A stretch of 64,000 nucleotides of DNA from Paraclostridium sordellii. Its GTDB lineage: Bacteria; Bacillota; Clostridia; Peptostreptococcales; Peptostreptococcaceae. Shown one piece after another: positions 33,602 through 42,128 of the stretch. Numbering within the stretch: position 1 is the stretch's first letter; each line of letters opens with the position of its first letter. The notes beneath the pieces are model-generated. The model saw only the letters and a list, made by a program, of their open reading frames with translations. It ran no database searches and was not told where the DNA came from. The translations under genes were made by a program, and so were the position numbers. The stretch lies in contig NZ_LN679998.1 of assembly GCF_000953675.1 (NCBI RefSeq), positions 2,668,102 through 2,732,101 of the forward strand. Direction: 5' to 3'.

Positions 33602-34262
33602 CTATATCACCCCTTATTTTATTTTTGTAACTAAGTGTAACTCCATCTCCTATAGGAATTATCGATGTATCTAAATAATTACAATTACATATATAATCTA
33701 AATAGCTTCTCATTCTCTTAACTATTGTCTTCTTTCTTCTTATAACATAACTATCATGAGCTACCATACCCTTGTATAATATATTATCAGATATAAGTAA
33801 TCCATCTACTTTTAATTTATCTATTACTAAATCATAAAATAACTTATATTGACCTTTTGCAGCATCTAAGAAAATCATGTCAAATTCACCTTCAACTTGA
33901 CTTAGAAGTTCTTCTGCATCACCTTCTAATATAGTTATATTATTTTCCATCCCTGCTCTTTTTATATTTTCTTTTGCTTTTTCAATCATCTTTTCATTTC
34001 TTTCAACAGTTACTATCTCTACATTTTTATCAAGAACAGTTGCAAAAAAAATAGATGAATAACCTATAGCACAACCTACTTCTAATATTCTCTTAGGTTT
34101 TTGCATTTTTAATATTACCTTTAAAAAATCTGAAACTTCCTTATGAATTATTGGAACATTATTTTCTTTTGCATATTCTTCTAATTCCTTTAATAAACCT
34201 TCTTTATCTTTTAATGTGTTTCTTATATAATCTTCTACTAAACCATCAACTATATTGCTCAT
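33594..34262 (-). CDS. SAM-dependent O-methyltransferase (class I, TrmR-like)
   Basis: 222 aa of the O-methyltransferase family 3, with motif I ILEVGCAIGYSSIFFA, acidic loop VTVERNEKMIEKAKENI, EGDAEELL, and the metal-linked FDMIFLDAAKGQYKLFYD and SDNILYKGMV. Bacillus TrmR, of this group, methylates 5-hydroxyuridine in tRNA. Pairing with a U32 hydroxylase-like gene fits a two-step tRNA modification, though the U32 partner has lost Cys residues. ATG 34262 has AAGGAG 8 bases before it. Confidence 0.82.
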   Translation of the reverse strand: MSNIVDGLVEDYIRNTLKDKEGLLKELEEYAKENNVPIIHKEVSDFLKVILKMQKPKRILEVGCAIGYSSIFFATVLDKNVEIVTVERNEKMIEKAKENIKRAGMENNITILEGDAEELLSQVEGEFDMIFLDAAKGQYKLFYDLVIDKLKVDGLLISDNILYKGMVAHDSYVIRRKKTIVKRMRSYLDYICNCNYLDTSIIPIGDGVTLSYKNKIRGDIDA

Positions 34263-34286
34263 ACTTTCAACTCCTTGAGTTGCCCT

Positions 34287-34344
34287 AAAAAAAGGCAAAA
34301 GTTTCGCATTTATACTTTATTAAGTTTTGCGATAATCCTTTGCC
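34287..34344 (-). terminator. Terminator of mltG
   Basis: An outer 8-bp stem GGCAAAGG / CTTTTGCC (one G-U) with further short pairing inside, then TTTTTTT on the minus strand. It lies between mltG and the methyltransferase gene. Confidence 0.75.
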
Positions 34345-34364
34345 TTTATGGACAAATGTTTTAT

Positions 34365-35420
34365 TTACTTTTTAGATTTTTCTTGATTTAATTTATCTCT
34401 CTCTTGTTTATAGTTTTCTACATGTTTTAAGTGTTCGTCATAAGTTTTACTGTAATTGTTTTTACCATCAACAGTCGCAACAAAGTATAAATAATCACTT
34501 TGTGATGGATTTAAAACAGCTTCAATTGATTTAACTCCTGGATTTGCTATAGGTGTAGGTGGCAATCCTTTATTTATATATGAGTTATATGGAGAGTCTA
34601 TTTTTAAATCCTTATACATTACTCTTTCTTTTCTTTCTTCAAATATATATTGTATAGTAGCATCTGATTGTAGAGGCATTCCTATTTTTAACCTATTGTA
34701 AAATACACTTGCAATCATAGGTCTATCTTCATCTAATACAGCTTCTTTTTCTATTATAGATGCTAAGTTAACAACCTGTTGAAGAGTTAATCCACGTGCT
34801 TTTTGCTCTTCTTTAAATTTATTTGTATAAATCTTGTTAAATCTTTCTAACATATCTGATAAAACTTCTTTTTCGTTATCTGTTTTATTGAAGTAATAAG
34901 TATCTGGATATAAAAATCCTTCTAAACTTTTTATATCTGGCTCATTTAAAAATTTAAATTTATCATAAAACTCTTTAGGATTATTTATTAATTGTTCGTA
35001 TACTTCTTTTTTACCGATACCTTTATCCGTTAAATATTTTATTACTTCTTTATAAGTTAATCCTTCTGGTATAGTAACTTTTATACCATCATTATGAAAC
35101 TTTCCACTTGTTAATATATCTAATATTTTTGAGTTTGAATAGTTTTGCTTTAATAAGTATTTACCAGCTTTTACTCCGCTCTTTTCTGGACTTATTTTAG
35201 CTACTACTTTAAATAAAGCTTTATTTTTTATAAGTTTATTATCTTTTAAAATATCAGTAACATTTGTTAGTGTTGCTCCACTAGGTATCTCTACTACAAC
35301 TTCTTTTTTGCTTTGTCTATCATATGGCCCGATCTGAATATATATATATCCTCCGATTATTGCTAGTATTGCTATAGTTATAATTGCTATAACTTTTATA
35401 CTTACCTTTCTATGATTCAT
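34365..35420 (-). CDS. mltG: Endolytic transglycosylase MltG
   Basis: 351 aa. Single N-terminal membrane helix (VIAIITIAILAIIGGYIYI), a LysM-like region with VEIPSGATLTNVTDILKDNKLI, then the YceG catalytic domain with Glu in VNLASIIEKEAVLDEDRPMIASVFYNRLKIGMPLQSDATIQY and SPYNSYINKGLPPTPIANPG. It cuts nascent glycan strands and sets their length. It has its own promoter and terminator and is probably monocistronic. Confidence 0.95.
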   Translation of the reverse strand: MNHRKVSIKVIAIITIAILAIIGGYIYIQIGPYDRQSKKEVVVEIPSGATLTNVTDILKDNKLIKNKALFKVVAKISPEKSGVKAGKYLLKQNYSNSKILDILTSGKFHNDGIKVTIPEGLTYKEVIKYLTDKGIGKKEVYEQLINNPKEFYDKFKFLNEPDIKSLEGFLYPDTYYFNKTDNEKEVLSDMLERFNKIYTNKFKEEQKARGLTLQQVVNLASIIEKEAVLDEDRPMIASVFYNRLKIGMPLQSDATIQYIFEERKERVMYKDLKIDSPYNSYINKGLPPTPIANPGVKSIEAVLNPSQSDYLYFVATVDGKNNYSKTYDEHLKHVENYKQERDKLNQEKSKK

Positions 35421-35458
35421 AGGGTTATCTACTCCTTATGCATATTTATATCCTTTAT

Positions 35459-35487
35459 ATTATAAATCTAAGCTTAAAAATTTTCAA
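35459..35487 (-). promoter_or_regulatory. SigA promoter of mltG
   Basis: TTGAAA (35482-35487), 17-bp spacer, perfect TATAAT (35459-35464) on the minus strand, about 35 bp before the mltG ATG. Confidence 0.8.
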
Positions 35488-35504
35488 TAAAATTGTCGAA
35501 AGTA

Positions 35505-35547
35505 AATAAAAAGCCTAACGTTATTTTTCACACGTTAGGCTTTTTTT
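35505..35547 (-). terminator. Terminator of pdp
   Basis: 13-bp perfect stem AAAAAGCCTAACG / CGTTAGGCTTTTT with a 12-nt loop, just past the pdp stop. Symmetric A and T flanks would allow bidirectional action. Confidence 0.88.
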
Positions 35548-35557
35548 AATCATATCT

Positions 35558-36883
35558 TTAAAATTTTGTTATTTTGTCTTTTGTAACGACACCATAAACT
35601 AACTTACCTTCTTCAACTTTTTCATCAGATATTATATATGCATTTAAGAATCTTTCTTTTGCTGAATCTATTTTATCAAGCTTATTATAGTGCATATAAG
35701 CTATTGTATCTCCTTCATTTACAAAATCAGAAACTTTCTTAGTTAAAACTATTCCTGCCGATAAATCTAATTCGTCATCTTTAGTTTCTCTTCCAGCTCC
35801 TAACATCATAGCTGAAACTCCAACTTCTTCAGCTTCTATTTTTTTAATATATCCTGTTTTTGGAGCTTTTATTTCCATTATTTCCTTAGCTTGAGGTAAT
35901 AATGTATAATCATCAACTATAGCACTATTTCCGCCTTGATTTTCTATAAACTCTCTTAGTTTTTCAAGTGCACTTCCACTATATATAGCTTCTTTTATTT
36001 TAGTTTTGCCTTCTTCGAAATCTTTTGCAACTTTAGCTAAAACTAACATATATGCTCCTAGAGTCTCACATAACGTAACAAAATCTTTTGGCCCTCTACC
36101 TTTTAAAGTTTCTATAGCTTCTATTACCTCTAATGAATTTCCAACAGCAAATCCTAAAGGTTCATCCATATCAGTTATAAGAGCTACAGTCTCTCTATTC
36201 ATATTATCCCCTATATCTACCATTTCTTTTGCTAATGCAAATGAATCATCTATAGTTTTCATGAAAGCCCCGTCTCCAGTTTTCACATCTAAAACTATAG
36301 CATCTGCTCCTGATGCAAGTTTTTTACACATTATACTACTTGCTATTAATGATATATTATCAACTGTAGCAGTAACATCTCTTAATGCATACATCTTTTT
36401 ATCAGCAACAGCTATTGACGCCGTTTGACCACATACAGCTATATTATGCTTATTAACAGATTCTATAAATTTACTTGGTTCCATTTCTATAGAAAACCCA
36501 GGTATAGATTCTAACTTATCTAATGTACCTCCTGTATGTCCTAGCCCTCTTCCAGACATTTTTGCAACAGGAGCCTTACACGCTGCTACTAGTGGAGCTA
36601 ATGCTATTGTAGTTTTATCTCCTACTCCTCCAGTACTATGTTTATCAACTTTTATACCATTTATTTCAGACAAGTCTATAACCTCTCCAGAATTCATCAT
36701 AGCCTCTGTTAAATATGCCGTTTCTTGTTTGTTCATTTTATTTAAGTATATAGCCATTAAAAGTGCAGATGCTTGATAGTCAGGTATTTCACCTTTTGAG
36801 TATTTATCTACAAAAAAGTTTATTTCCTCTTTAGTTAAAACTTCATTGTCTCTTTTTTTCTTTATAATGTCATAAATTCTCAT
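35558..36883 (-). CDS. pdp: Pyrimidine-nucleoside phosphorylase
   Basis: 441 aa. Phosphorolysis of uridine and thymidine/deoxyuridine. N-terminal MRIYDIIKKKRDNEVLTKEEINFFVDKYSKGEIPDYQ, phosphate-binding VDKHSTGGVGDKTTIALAPL, GRGLGHTGGTLDKLESIPG and LDVKTGDGAFMKT match the thymidine/pyrimidine phosphorylase family. It is the last of the deoB-punA-pdp salvage genes: deoxyribose-1-P and ribose-1-P made here and by punA feed phosphopentomutase. Confidence 0.95.
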   Translation of the reverse strand: MRIYDIIKKKRDNEVLTKEEINFFVDKYSKGEIPDYQASALLMAIYLNKMNKQETAYLTEAMMNSGEVIDLSEINGIKVDKHSTGGVGDKTTIALAPLVAACKAPVAKMSGRGLGHTGGTLDKLESIPGFSIEMEPSKFIESVNKHNIAVCGQTASIAVADKKMYALRDVTATVDNISLIASSIMCKKLASGADAIVLDVKTGDGAFMKTIDDSFALAKEMVDIGDNMNRETVALITDMDEPLGFAVGNSLEVIEAIETLKGRGPKDFVTLCETLGAYMLVLAKVAKDFEEGKTKIKEAIYSGSALEKLREFIENQGGNSAIVDDYTLLPQAKEIMEIKAPKTGYIKKIEAEEVGVSAMMLGAGRETKDDELDLSAGIVLTKKVSDFVNEGDTIAYMHYNKLDKIDSAKERFLNAYIISDEKVEEGKLVYGVVTKDKITKF

Positions 36884-36923
36884 AACTATTCTCCTTTATT
36901 TCATTATTTTTAATTTGCTTTTT

Positions 36924-37745
36924 TTATAATTTCTTAACTATAGATTTAACTAGACTTAAAAATTCTGATTTTACCTTCTGTGTAGTCTCTATAACTTCTT
37001 CATGATTTAATGGCTGATTTAAAATACCAGCTGCCATATTAGTTATACAAGAAATACCTATAACATCAAGGCTAGAATGTCTTGCAACTATAACTTCAGG
37101 CACTGTAGACATTCCAACAGCATCAGATCCTATAGCTTGAGCTAATCTTACCTCTGCTGGTGTTTCATAAGTTGGTCCACTAAAGAATGTATAAACACCT
37201 TCTTTTACATCTATATTTAATTCTTTTGCACAATCTTTTGCTAAATCTACATATTTAGGAGTATATGCAGTCGACATATCTGGGAATCTAACTCCTAATC
37301 TGCTATCATTAGGCCCTATTAAAGGATGATGCCCACTAAAGTTAATATGATCCTTTATTATCATTAAGTCTCCTGGCTTAAATGATTTATTAGCTCCTCC
37401 AGCTGCATTTGTAACTATTATAGTTTTAACTCCCAATTCTTTCATTACTCTAACAGGAAATGTTACAGACTCCATAGAGTATCCTTCATAAAAATGAAAA
37501 CGCCCTTGCATAGCAATTACATTTTTACCTTGTAACTTACCTATAACTAATTGTCCATTATGTCCTTCTACTGTCGATACTGGAAAATTAGGAATTTCAT
37601 CATACTTAATTTTTATAGGATTCTCTATTTCATCACCTAAAACCCCTAATCCTGATCCTAATATAAGACCTATTTCTGGAGTAGTGTTTATTTTTGATTC
37701 TATATAATTTTTACTTTCTTGTATTTTATCATATAAGTTTTTCAT
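36924..37745 (-). CDS. punA: Purine-nucleoside phosphorylase (trimeric PNP-I)
   Basis: 273 aa trimeric type that splits inosine and guanosine. Motifs: GLILGSGLGVLGDEI, VEGHNGQLVIG, AMQGRFHFYEGYSMESVTFPVRVMKELG, TNAAGGANKSFKPGDLMIIKDHINFSG, and the base-binding GPTYETPAEVRLAQAIGSDAVGMSTVPEVIVARH. The second of two adjacent ATG codons (37745) is preferred, 6 bases from GGAGG. It overlaps the end of deoB only at the ribosome-binding site. Confidence 0.95.
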   Translation of the reverse strand: MKNLYDKIQESKNYIESKINTTPEIGLILGSGLGVLGDEIENPIKIKYDEIPNFPVSTVEGHNGQLVIGKLQGKNVIAMQGRFHFYEGYSMESVTFPVRVMKELGVKTIIVTNAAGGANKSFKPGDLMIIKDHINFSGHHPLIGPNDSRLGVRFPDMSTAYTPKYVDLAKDCAKELNIDVKEGVYTFFSGPTYETPAEVRLAQAIGSDAVGMSTVPEVIVARHSSLDVIGISCITNMAAGILNQPLNHEEVIETTQKVKSEFLSLVKSIVKKL

Positions 37746-37766
37746 CATAATCCTCCGTAAAGTCAA

Positions 37767-38936
37767 TTATTTCATTATCTCACTTTTAAAACTTTCTCCA
37801 TGTTTAGGAAGGTCTACATTTAATATATCTGCTACAGTAGCTCCTATATCTGCAAAACTTTTTCTAGTTCCTAAATTGTATCCTTTATTTATATTTTTTC
37901 CATAAACTAGTACCGGTATATACTCTCTTGTATGATCTGTTCCTTTGTATGTTGGATCATTTCCATGATCTGCATTTATGATTAATATATCATCATCTTT
38001 CATATTATCTATTATTTCAGGAATTCTTGCATCAAACTCTTCTAGTGCTTTTTTATAGCCTTCAACATCTCTTCTATGTCCATACTTAGAGTCAAAATCT
38101 ACTAAGTTAGTAAATATAAGCCCTTTGTTTTCTTTTTTCATATAATTTATAGTTTGATCTACCCCATCCATATTATCCTTAGTGTGGATAGCTTCTGTTA
38201 TACCTTGTTTATTGAATATATCTTCTATCTTTCCAACTCCAATTACATCTAAGTTAGATTTTTTTATTGTATCTAGAACAGTATCTTCAAATGGGCTTAA
38301 TGAGTAATCTCTTCTATTTGAAGTTCTTTCAAACGCACCTGGTTTACCTACAAATGGTCTAGCTATTATTCTTGCTACAGCATTTTCTCCCATCATTATT
38401 TCCCTTGCAATTTCACACATTTTATAAAGTTCTTCTAATGGTATAATTTCTTCATGTGCTGCAATTTGGAATACACTATCTGCTGAAGTATATACTATAA
38501 CTTCTCCAGTTTTCATTTGTTGTTCTCCTAGTTCATCCAATATAGCTGTTCCAGATGCAGGCTTATTTCCTATAACTTTTCTATTTGTTTTTCTTTCAAA
38601 TTCATCTATTATTTCTTTTGGGAATCCATTTTCATATGTTTTAAAAGGAGTTTCTACTAATACTCCTGTCATTTCCCAATGCCCTGTTGTTGTATCTTTT
38701 CCCTTAGATACTTCACTAGCTCGTCCAAAAGAACCTATAGGATTATCTATGCTGTCTAAACTATCAATTCCATCTATATTACTTAATCCTAATTTTATCA
38801 TATTAGGTAATTGTATATCTTCATACGCTTTAACTATATTTCCTAAAGTATTTACATTTACATCTCCAAATTTTTCAGAATCAGGAAGAGCTCCTATTCC
38901 CACACTGTCAATTACCATCCATATAACTCTGCTCAT
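37767..38936 (-). CDS. deoB: Phosphopentomutase
   Basis: 389 aa metalloenzyme of the alkaline phosphatase fold that interconverts (deoxy)ribose-1-P and -5-P. Metal sites visible in VIWMVIDSVGIGALPDSEKFGD, the phospho-Thr loop GKDTTTGHWEM, and the C-terminal IINADHGNDPTYKGTDHTREYIPVLVYG. It follows the xerD-like gene by 23 bp and leads deoB-punA-pdp. Confidence 0.96.
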   Translation of the reverse strand: MSRVIWMVIDSVGIGALPDSEKFGDVNVNTLGNIVKAYEDIQLPNMIKLGLSNIDGIDSLDSIDNPIGSFGRASEVSKGKDTTTGHWEMTGVLVETPFKTYENGFPKEIIDEFERKTNRKVIGNKPASGTAILDELGEQQMKTGEVIVYTSADSVFQIAAHEEIIPLEELYKMCEIAREIMMGENAVARIIARPFVGKPGAFERTSNRRDYSLSPFEDTVLDTIKKSNLDVIGVGKIEDIFNKQGITEAIHTKDNMDGVDQTINYMKKENKGLIFTNLVDFDSKYGHRRDVEGYKKALEEFDARIPEIIDNMKDDDILIINADHGNDPTYKGTDHTREYIPVLVYGKNINKGYNLGTRKSFADIGATVADILNVDLPKHGESFKSEIMK

Positions 38937-38959
38937 AAAATTTCCTCCTAAGTATTAGT

Positions 38960-39841
38960 TTATTTTCTAGGATGCTTTTCTTTTAATTCTTGTCTTAAAT
39001 TTTTATCCATACAGTCTAAATAGTGTTGTAAACTAGATAAATTTGTACTCCCTAATATTTTGCTAACTACAGCTATGTTAGCACCCTTATTAAGCAAGTG
39101 AATCGCAAATGAATTTCTAAGTATCGTAGGATTAATATTTTTATTTATATTTACCCTATTTGCATGCTTTTTTATAAGCTTCCATAGCCCTTGTCGTGTA
39201 AATCTAGACCCATTAGAATTTATAAATAAAGCCTTTTCCTCATAGTTAGTTTTTAAAATCTCATTTCTAGATTCTTTCAAATATTTTTCAATATATTTGC
39301 TACTAATTTTAGTTAACGGTATAACCCTTGGGTTTTTACCTATTTTACAACAAATATAACCAAACTCTAAACTTACATCATCAACGTCTAATTCTATTAA
39401 TTCAGTTACTTTAATTCCTGTCCCATATAAAACTTCAAATATAGCTTTATCTCTTATATTCTTTATATTTTTAAGATCAGGAAAACTTAATAGCGCTTCG
39501 ACTTCTTCTTCTGATAAAATATCTATTTCTTTTTTTTCTATTTTAGGCTTTTTAATATTTTTAGATACATTCGATTTTGTATACCTATTTAAAAATAAAT
39601 ATTCATAAAAAGATTTTATAGATGATATGCTCCTAGAAATAGTAGCTGTAGACACATCTGTCTTTTCAAGTTCGATTATATAACTTATTATATCATTTTC
39701 TGTCGAATCAAATAAGTCAATATTTTTATTTTTTATATATGTTAAATATTTTTTTAAATCTATTAAGTAAGAGTTAACTGTATTTTCAGTTAATTTTCTT
39801 ACTGATTGTATGTATCTTATATATTCGTCTAGTATTTGCAT
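38960..39841 (-). CDS. XerD-position tyrosine recombinase homologue missing catalytic residues
   Basis: 293 aa, full length, with a core-binding domain (about 1-95) and a catalytic fold. Aligned by eye to XerD: Arg I is Lys144 (GTGIKVTEL, normally GLRVSEL), His II is Thr239 (NPTILRNSF, normally PHxLRH), Arg II is kept (R242), His III is Ser265 (LGSTNLS, normally LGH), and the nucleophile Tyr274 is kept. Three of six catalytic positions are changed, so normal strand exchange is doubtful. The spoIIM-xerD-deoB order is that of genuine xerD in Firmicutes, which makes the decay notable. Confidence 0.85.
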   Translation of the reverse strand: MQILDEYIRYIQSVRKLTENTVNSYLIDLKKYLTYIKNKNIDLFDSTENDIISYIIELEKTDVSTATISRSISSIKSFYEYLFLNRYTKSNVSKNIKKPKIEKKEIDILSEEEVEALLSFPDLKNIKNIRDKAIFEVLYGTGIKVTELIELDVDDVSLEFGYICCKIGKNPRVIPLTKISSKYIEKYLKESRNEILKTNYEEKALFINSNGSRFTRQGLWKLIKKHANRVNINKNINPTILRNSFAIHLLNKGANIAVVSKILGSTNLSSLQHYLDCMDKNLRQELKEKHPRK

Positions 39842-39858
39842 ATCTTAATCCTTCAAAT

Positions 39859-40458
39859 CTAAAATATTTTTAGTATTGTAATTGATATAGTATTTAAAAT
39901 AGTTTGAGCTAATATAGTTACAGAAACTATAATTGATGAATTTATTAAATACCTTTTTATAATATATTGGAAATTTGCTTTGTTTTTTCTTTTACTCTCT
40001 TGTATAAATTGTCCTAAATATTTAATCGATATAAGTGATAATATTAACATCCCCGGAAGTACAATTAAAATTTTAACTAAAGTTATTAATAAAATTTTAA
40101 TTGAACCAAACTTCATAGCCAATATAAAACTATTTATAGTATATCCAATTGATATTCCTTTTACTGCAAAAAGAATTAATCCTATCGGAAAAAATATTAC
40201 ACTAATTGTTGCTAAACTAATTCCACCTAAGAAAAACAAGTCCATTTTTAAATTTGAAAAAATTGTATCTTTTAAATTGATATTAGAATTATAAAAATTT
40301 GCAGTAGTGGTGATATTGTCACTTACTAACTCCATATAATCTGGAAAAATTTTATTTAGTAAAGATCCTATAGTCACGCATACTATAAAAAGACTTGCTA
40401 TAAAGATTATTTCCTTATTAATTTTTTCTAAAATATTTCTTTTGCTTATTCTTCTCAA
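39859..40458 (-). CDS. spoIIM: Stage II sporulation protein M
   Basis: 199 aa membrane protein with about five hydrophobic segments; in the SpoIIDMP complex it scaffolds peptidoglycan degradation during engulfment. DUF95/SpoIIM features include LFFLGGISLATISVIFFPIGLILFAVKGISIGYTINSFI and VLPGMLILSLISIKYLG. Translation starts at TTG, since a TAA lies two codons upstream in frame and no Met occurs for over 30 codons. The GAGGGGG site is within a hairpin. Confidence 0.93.
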   Translation of the reverse strand: MRRISKRNILEKINKEIIFIASLFIVCVTIGSLLNKIFPDYMELVSDNITTTANFYNSNINLKDTIFSNLKMDLFFLGGISLATISVIFFPIGLILFAVKGISIGYTINSFILAMKFGSIKILLITLVKILIVLPGMLILSLISIKYLGQFIQESKRKNKANFQYIIKRYLINSSIIVSVTILAQTILNTISITILKIF

Positions 40459-40465
40459 AAATTAC

Positions 40466-40515
40466 AACCCCCTCTTTTGTTCTTACATAATTTCTATGCA
40501 ACATAAGAGGAGGTT
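40466..40515 (-). other. Hairpin between nudF and spoIIM overlapping the spoIIM ribosome-binding site
   Basis: AACCTCCTCTT pairs with AAGAGGGGGTT (11 bp, one G-U), extended by TGTT/AACA beyond a mismatch. The 3' arm holds the spoIIM Shine-Dalgarno sequence. It is followed by GTAATTTTTG, so it may act as a partial terminator of nudF as well as shielding spoIIM. Confidence 0.55.
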
Positions 40516-40524
40516 ATTCTTAGT

Positions 40525-41055
40525 TTATAAAAGTTCTTTTGCAAGCAAAAGACCTATAGATGTTTTAGCATCTTCTATATCATTTTTATTAATCATTTCA
40601 TATGCTTCATTTAGTTCAACTTCATGAACATCGAGAAATTCACCATCTTCTAAGTTCGCTTCTCCTTCTTCTAATTCAGTTGCTAAATAAACATATACCT
40701 TTTGATTTGAAAACCCAGCAGATGTGTAGAATTTATGAATCAACCTTATATTATTAGCAGTATATCCAGTTTCTTCCTTTAACTCTCTAAGTGCACAATC
40801 TTTTGGATTTTCTCCTTGTTCTAATTTGCCTGCTGGTATTTCCCATATAGCTTTTTCTATAGCTTTTCTATATTGCTTAACTAAAACAACTTTCTTATCA
40901 TTTGTTACAGCTACTATACCAACAGCACCTGGATGTTCAATTATTTCTCTTTTTTGATACCCTTTTTTTGGTACTTCTACAGTATCTACTTTTAAACTTA
41001 TAACTTTTCCAGTATATATCCTATCACTACTTACTGTTTGTTCTTCTATTATCAT
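40525..41055 (-). CDS. nudF: Nudix hydrolase, ADP-ribose pyrophosphatase
   Basis: 176 aa. Complete Nudix box in GKLEQGENPKDCALRELKEETGYTA (G-x5-E-x7-R-E-x2-E-E-x-G) near residue 80; upstream EHPGAVGIVAVTNDKKVVLVKQYR is typical of ADP-ribose pyrophosphatases, which split ADP-ribose to AMP and ribose-5-P. It overlaps the preceding DUF3866 gene by 29 bp, with GGAGG inside that gene's 3' end. The nudF-spoIIM-xerD order matches Bacillus. Confidence 0.93.
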   Translation of the reverse strand: MIIEEQTVSSDRIYTGKVISLKVDTVEVPKKGYQKREIIEHPGAVGIVAVTNDKKVVLVKQYRKAIEKAIWEIPAGKLEQGENPKDCALRELKEETGYTANNIRLIHKFYTSAGFSNQKVYVYLATELEEGEANLEDGEFLDVHEVELNEAYEMINKNDIEDAKTSIGLLLAKELL

Positions 41056-42124
41056 AACAAACCTCCATTAAGTAATATGCCGCATTACTAGCAGCATCGA
41101 AAAATTCGCTATCTTGCTCATAATTTCTTCCCATACTTCTAACCTTAAGTCCATAATAACTTAAATCTTCAAAAGTATTTGCCGGCTTTATATATACTAT
41201 ATTATGCTTTTGATTTAAATTATTTTCATTAATTTGTCTATTTACATAACTTAATTTATCTTCGTCTTCTATTCCTATAGGGATATTTACCCCTACATTA
41301 ACAATTTCATCTAATACAGTTAAACTATGATGGCTTATTCCTACATGTCTATCCCTTTTATCTGCAAAACTTATTCTTGGTATAGCTATAGGATACCCTC
41401 CTAACTTTTTAACTGCATCTAATATTGGACCTTGTTCTACCCCTGTAAAACCATATTTAGTTCCAGTTCCTGCAATTCCAGGCCCCATGCTTACAAACAC
41501 TGCATCTGCATTTAATACCTCTTTAGCAGTTATAAGTGCAGAATAAATATTTATACATTCGTAGTCTCCTCCAAATGCATTTCCTATAGTTATAGTCTCA
41601 TCTATTATGTTTTTAGCTTTTAAACTTTCTACATTTTTACTTAAATATATAGGAAGAGCAGCTCCATCAGTCATTATATAAACAAGTTTTTTATCTGGAT
41701 TGTATCTTTTAAAAGATGCTGCAAATGGTGTAAGCATACTATGTAGTGTTCCTACAACTACAGGAAGATTTTCTAAGCTCTTAAAATTATTGATTTTATC
41801 ATGTAGTTCACTATCTTGTTCTTCTACAGAATCAACCTTTACCTGTATAGGAGTATATCTTAATTTCATTATATGTCCACCTGGGGTCATCTCAGACTCA
41901 GGCTTAGTTAAGTTCATTATAACAAAATGATATCCACCTGTGCCTAGGCTTAGTTCTACTGCAGTAGTATTTAGTAAAACTTCATCTCCTACACTTATAC
42001 TTCCCGTCATTTTAGGGTAATTATATGCTTTAGCTTTTTCTCCATTTATAATTACAATTATCTCTTCTAAGTTTTCTGATTTACTTTTTATAGATTCTAC
42101 TAAACCAATTTTTTTACTTATCAT
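41027..42124 (-). CDS. DUF3866 family protein
   Basis: 365 aa, soluble. The N-terminal part resembles a small beta-barrel (SISVGDEVLLNTTAVELSLGTGGYHFVIMNL); the rest has alternating beta-alpha elements with conserved-looking VVGTLHSMLTPFAASFKRY, YIMTDGAALPIYLS, VSMGPGIAGTGTKYGFTG and DKRDRHVGISHHSLTVLDEIV. Recognised as DUF3866, of unknown function, which often sits in the nudF/steA neighbourhood of clostridia. Long overlap with nudF suggests coupling. Confidence 0.8.
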   Translation of the reverse strand: MISKKIGLVESIKSKSENLEEIIVIINGEKAKAYNYPKMTGSISVGDEVLLNTTAVELSLGTGGYHFVIMNLTKPESEMTPGGHIMKLRYTPIQVKVDSVEEQDSELHDKINNFKSLENLPVVVGTLHSMLTPFAASFKRYNPDKKLVYIMTDGAALPIYLSKNVESLKAKNIIDETITIGNAFGGDYECINIYSALITAKEVLNADAVFVSMGPGIAGTGTKYGFTGVEQGPILDAVKKLGGYPIAIPRISFADKRDRHVGISHHSLTVLDEIVNVGVNIPIGIEDEDKLSYVNRQINENNLNQKHNIVYIKPANTFEDLSYYGLKVRSMGRNYEQDSEFFDAASNAAYYLMEVCYDNRRTNSK

Positions 42125-42128
42125 AAGA

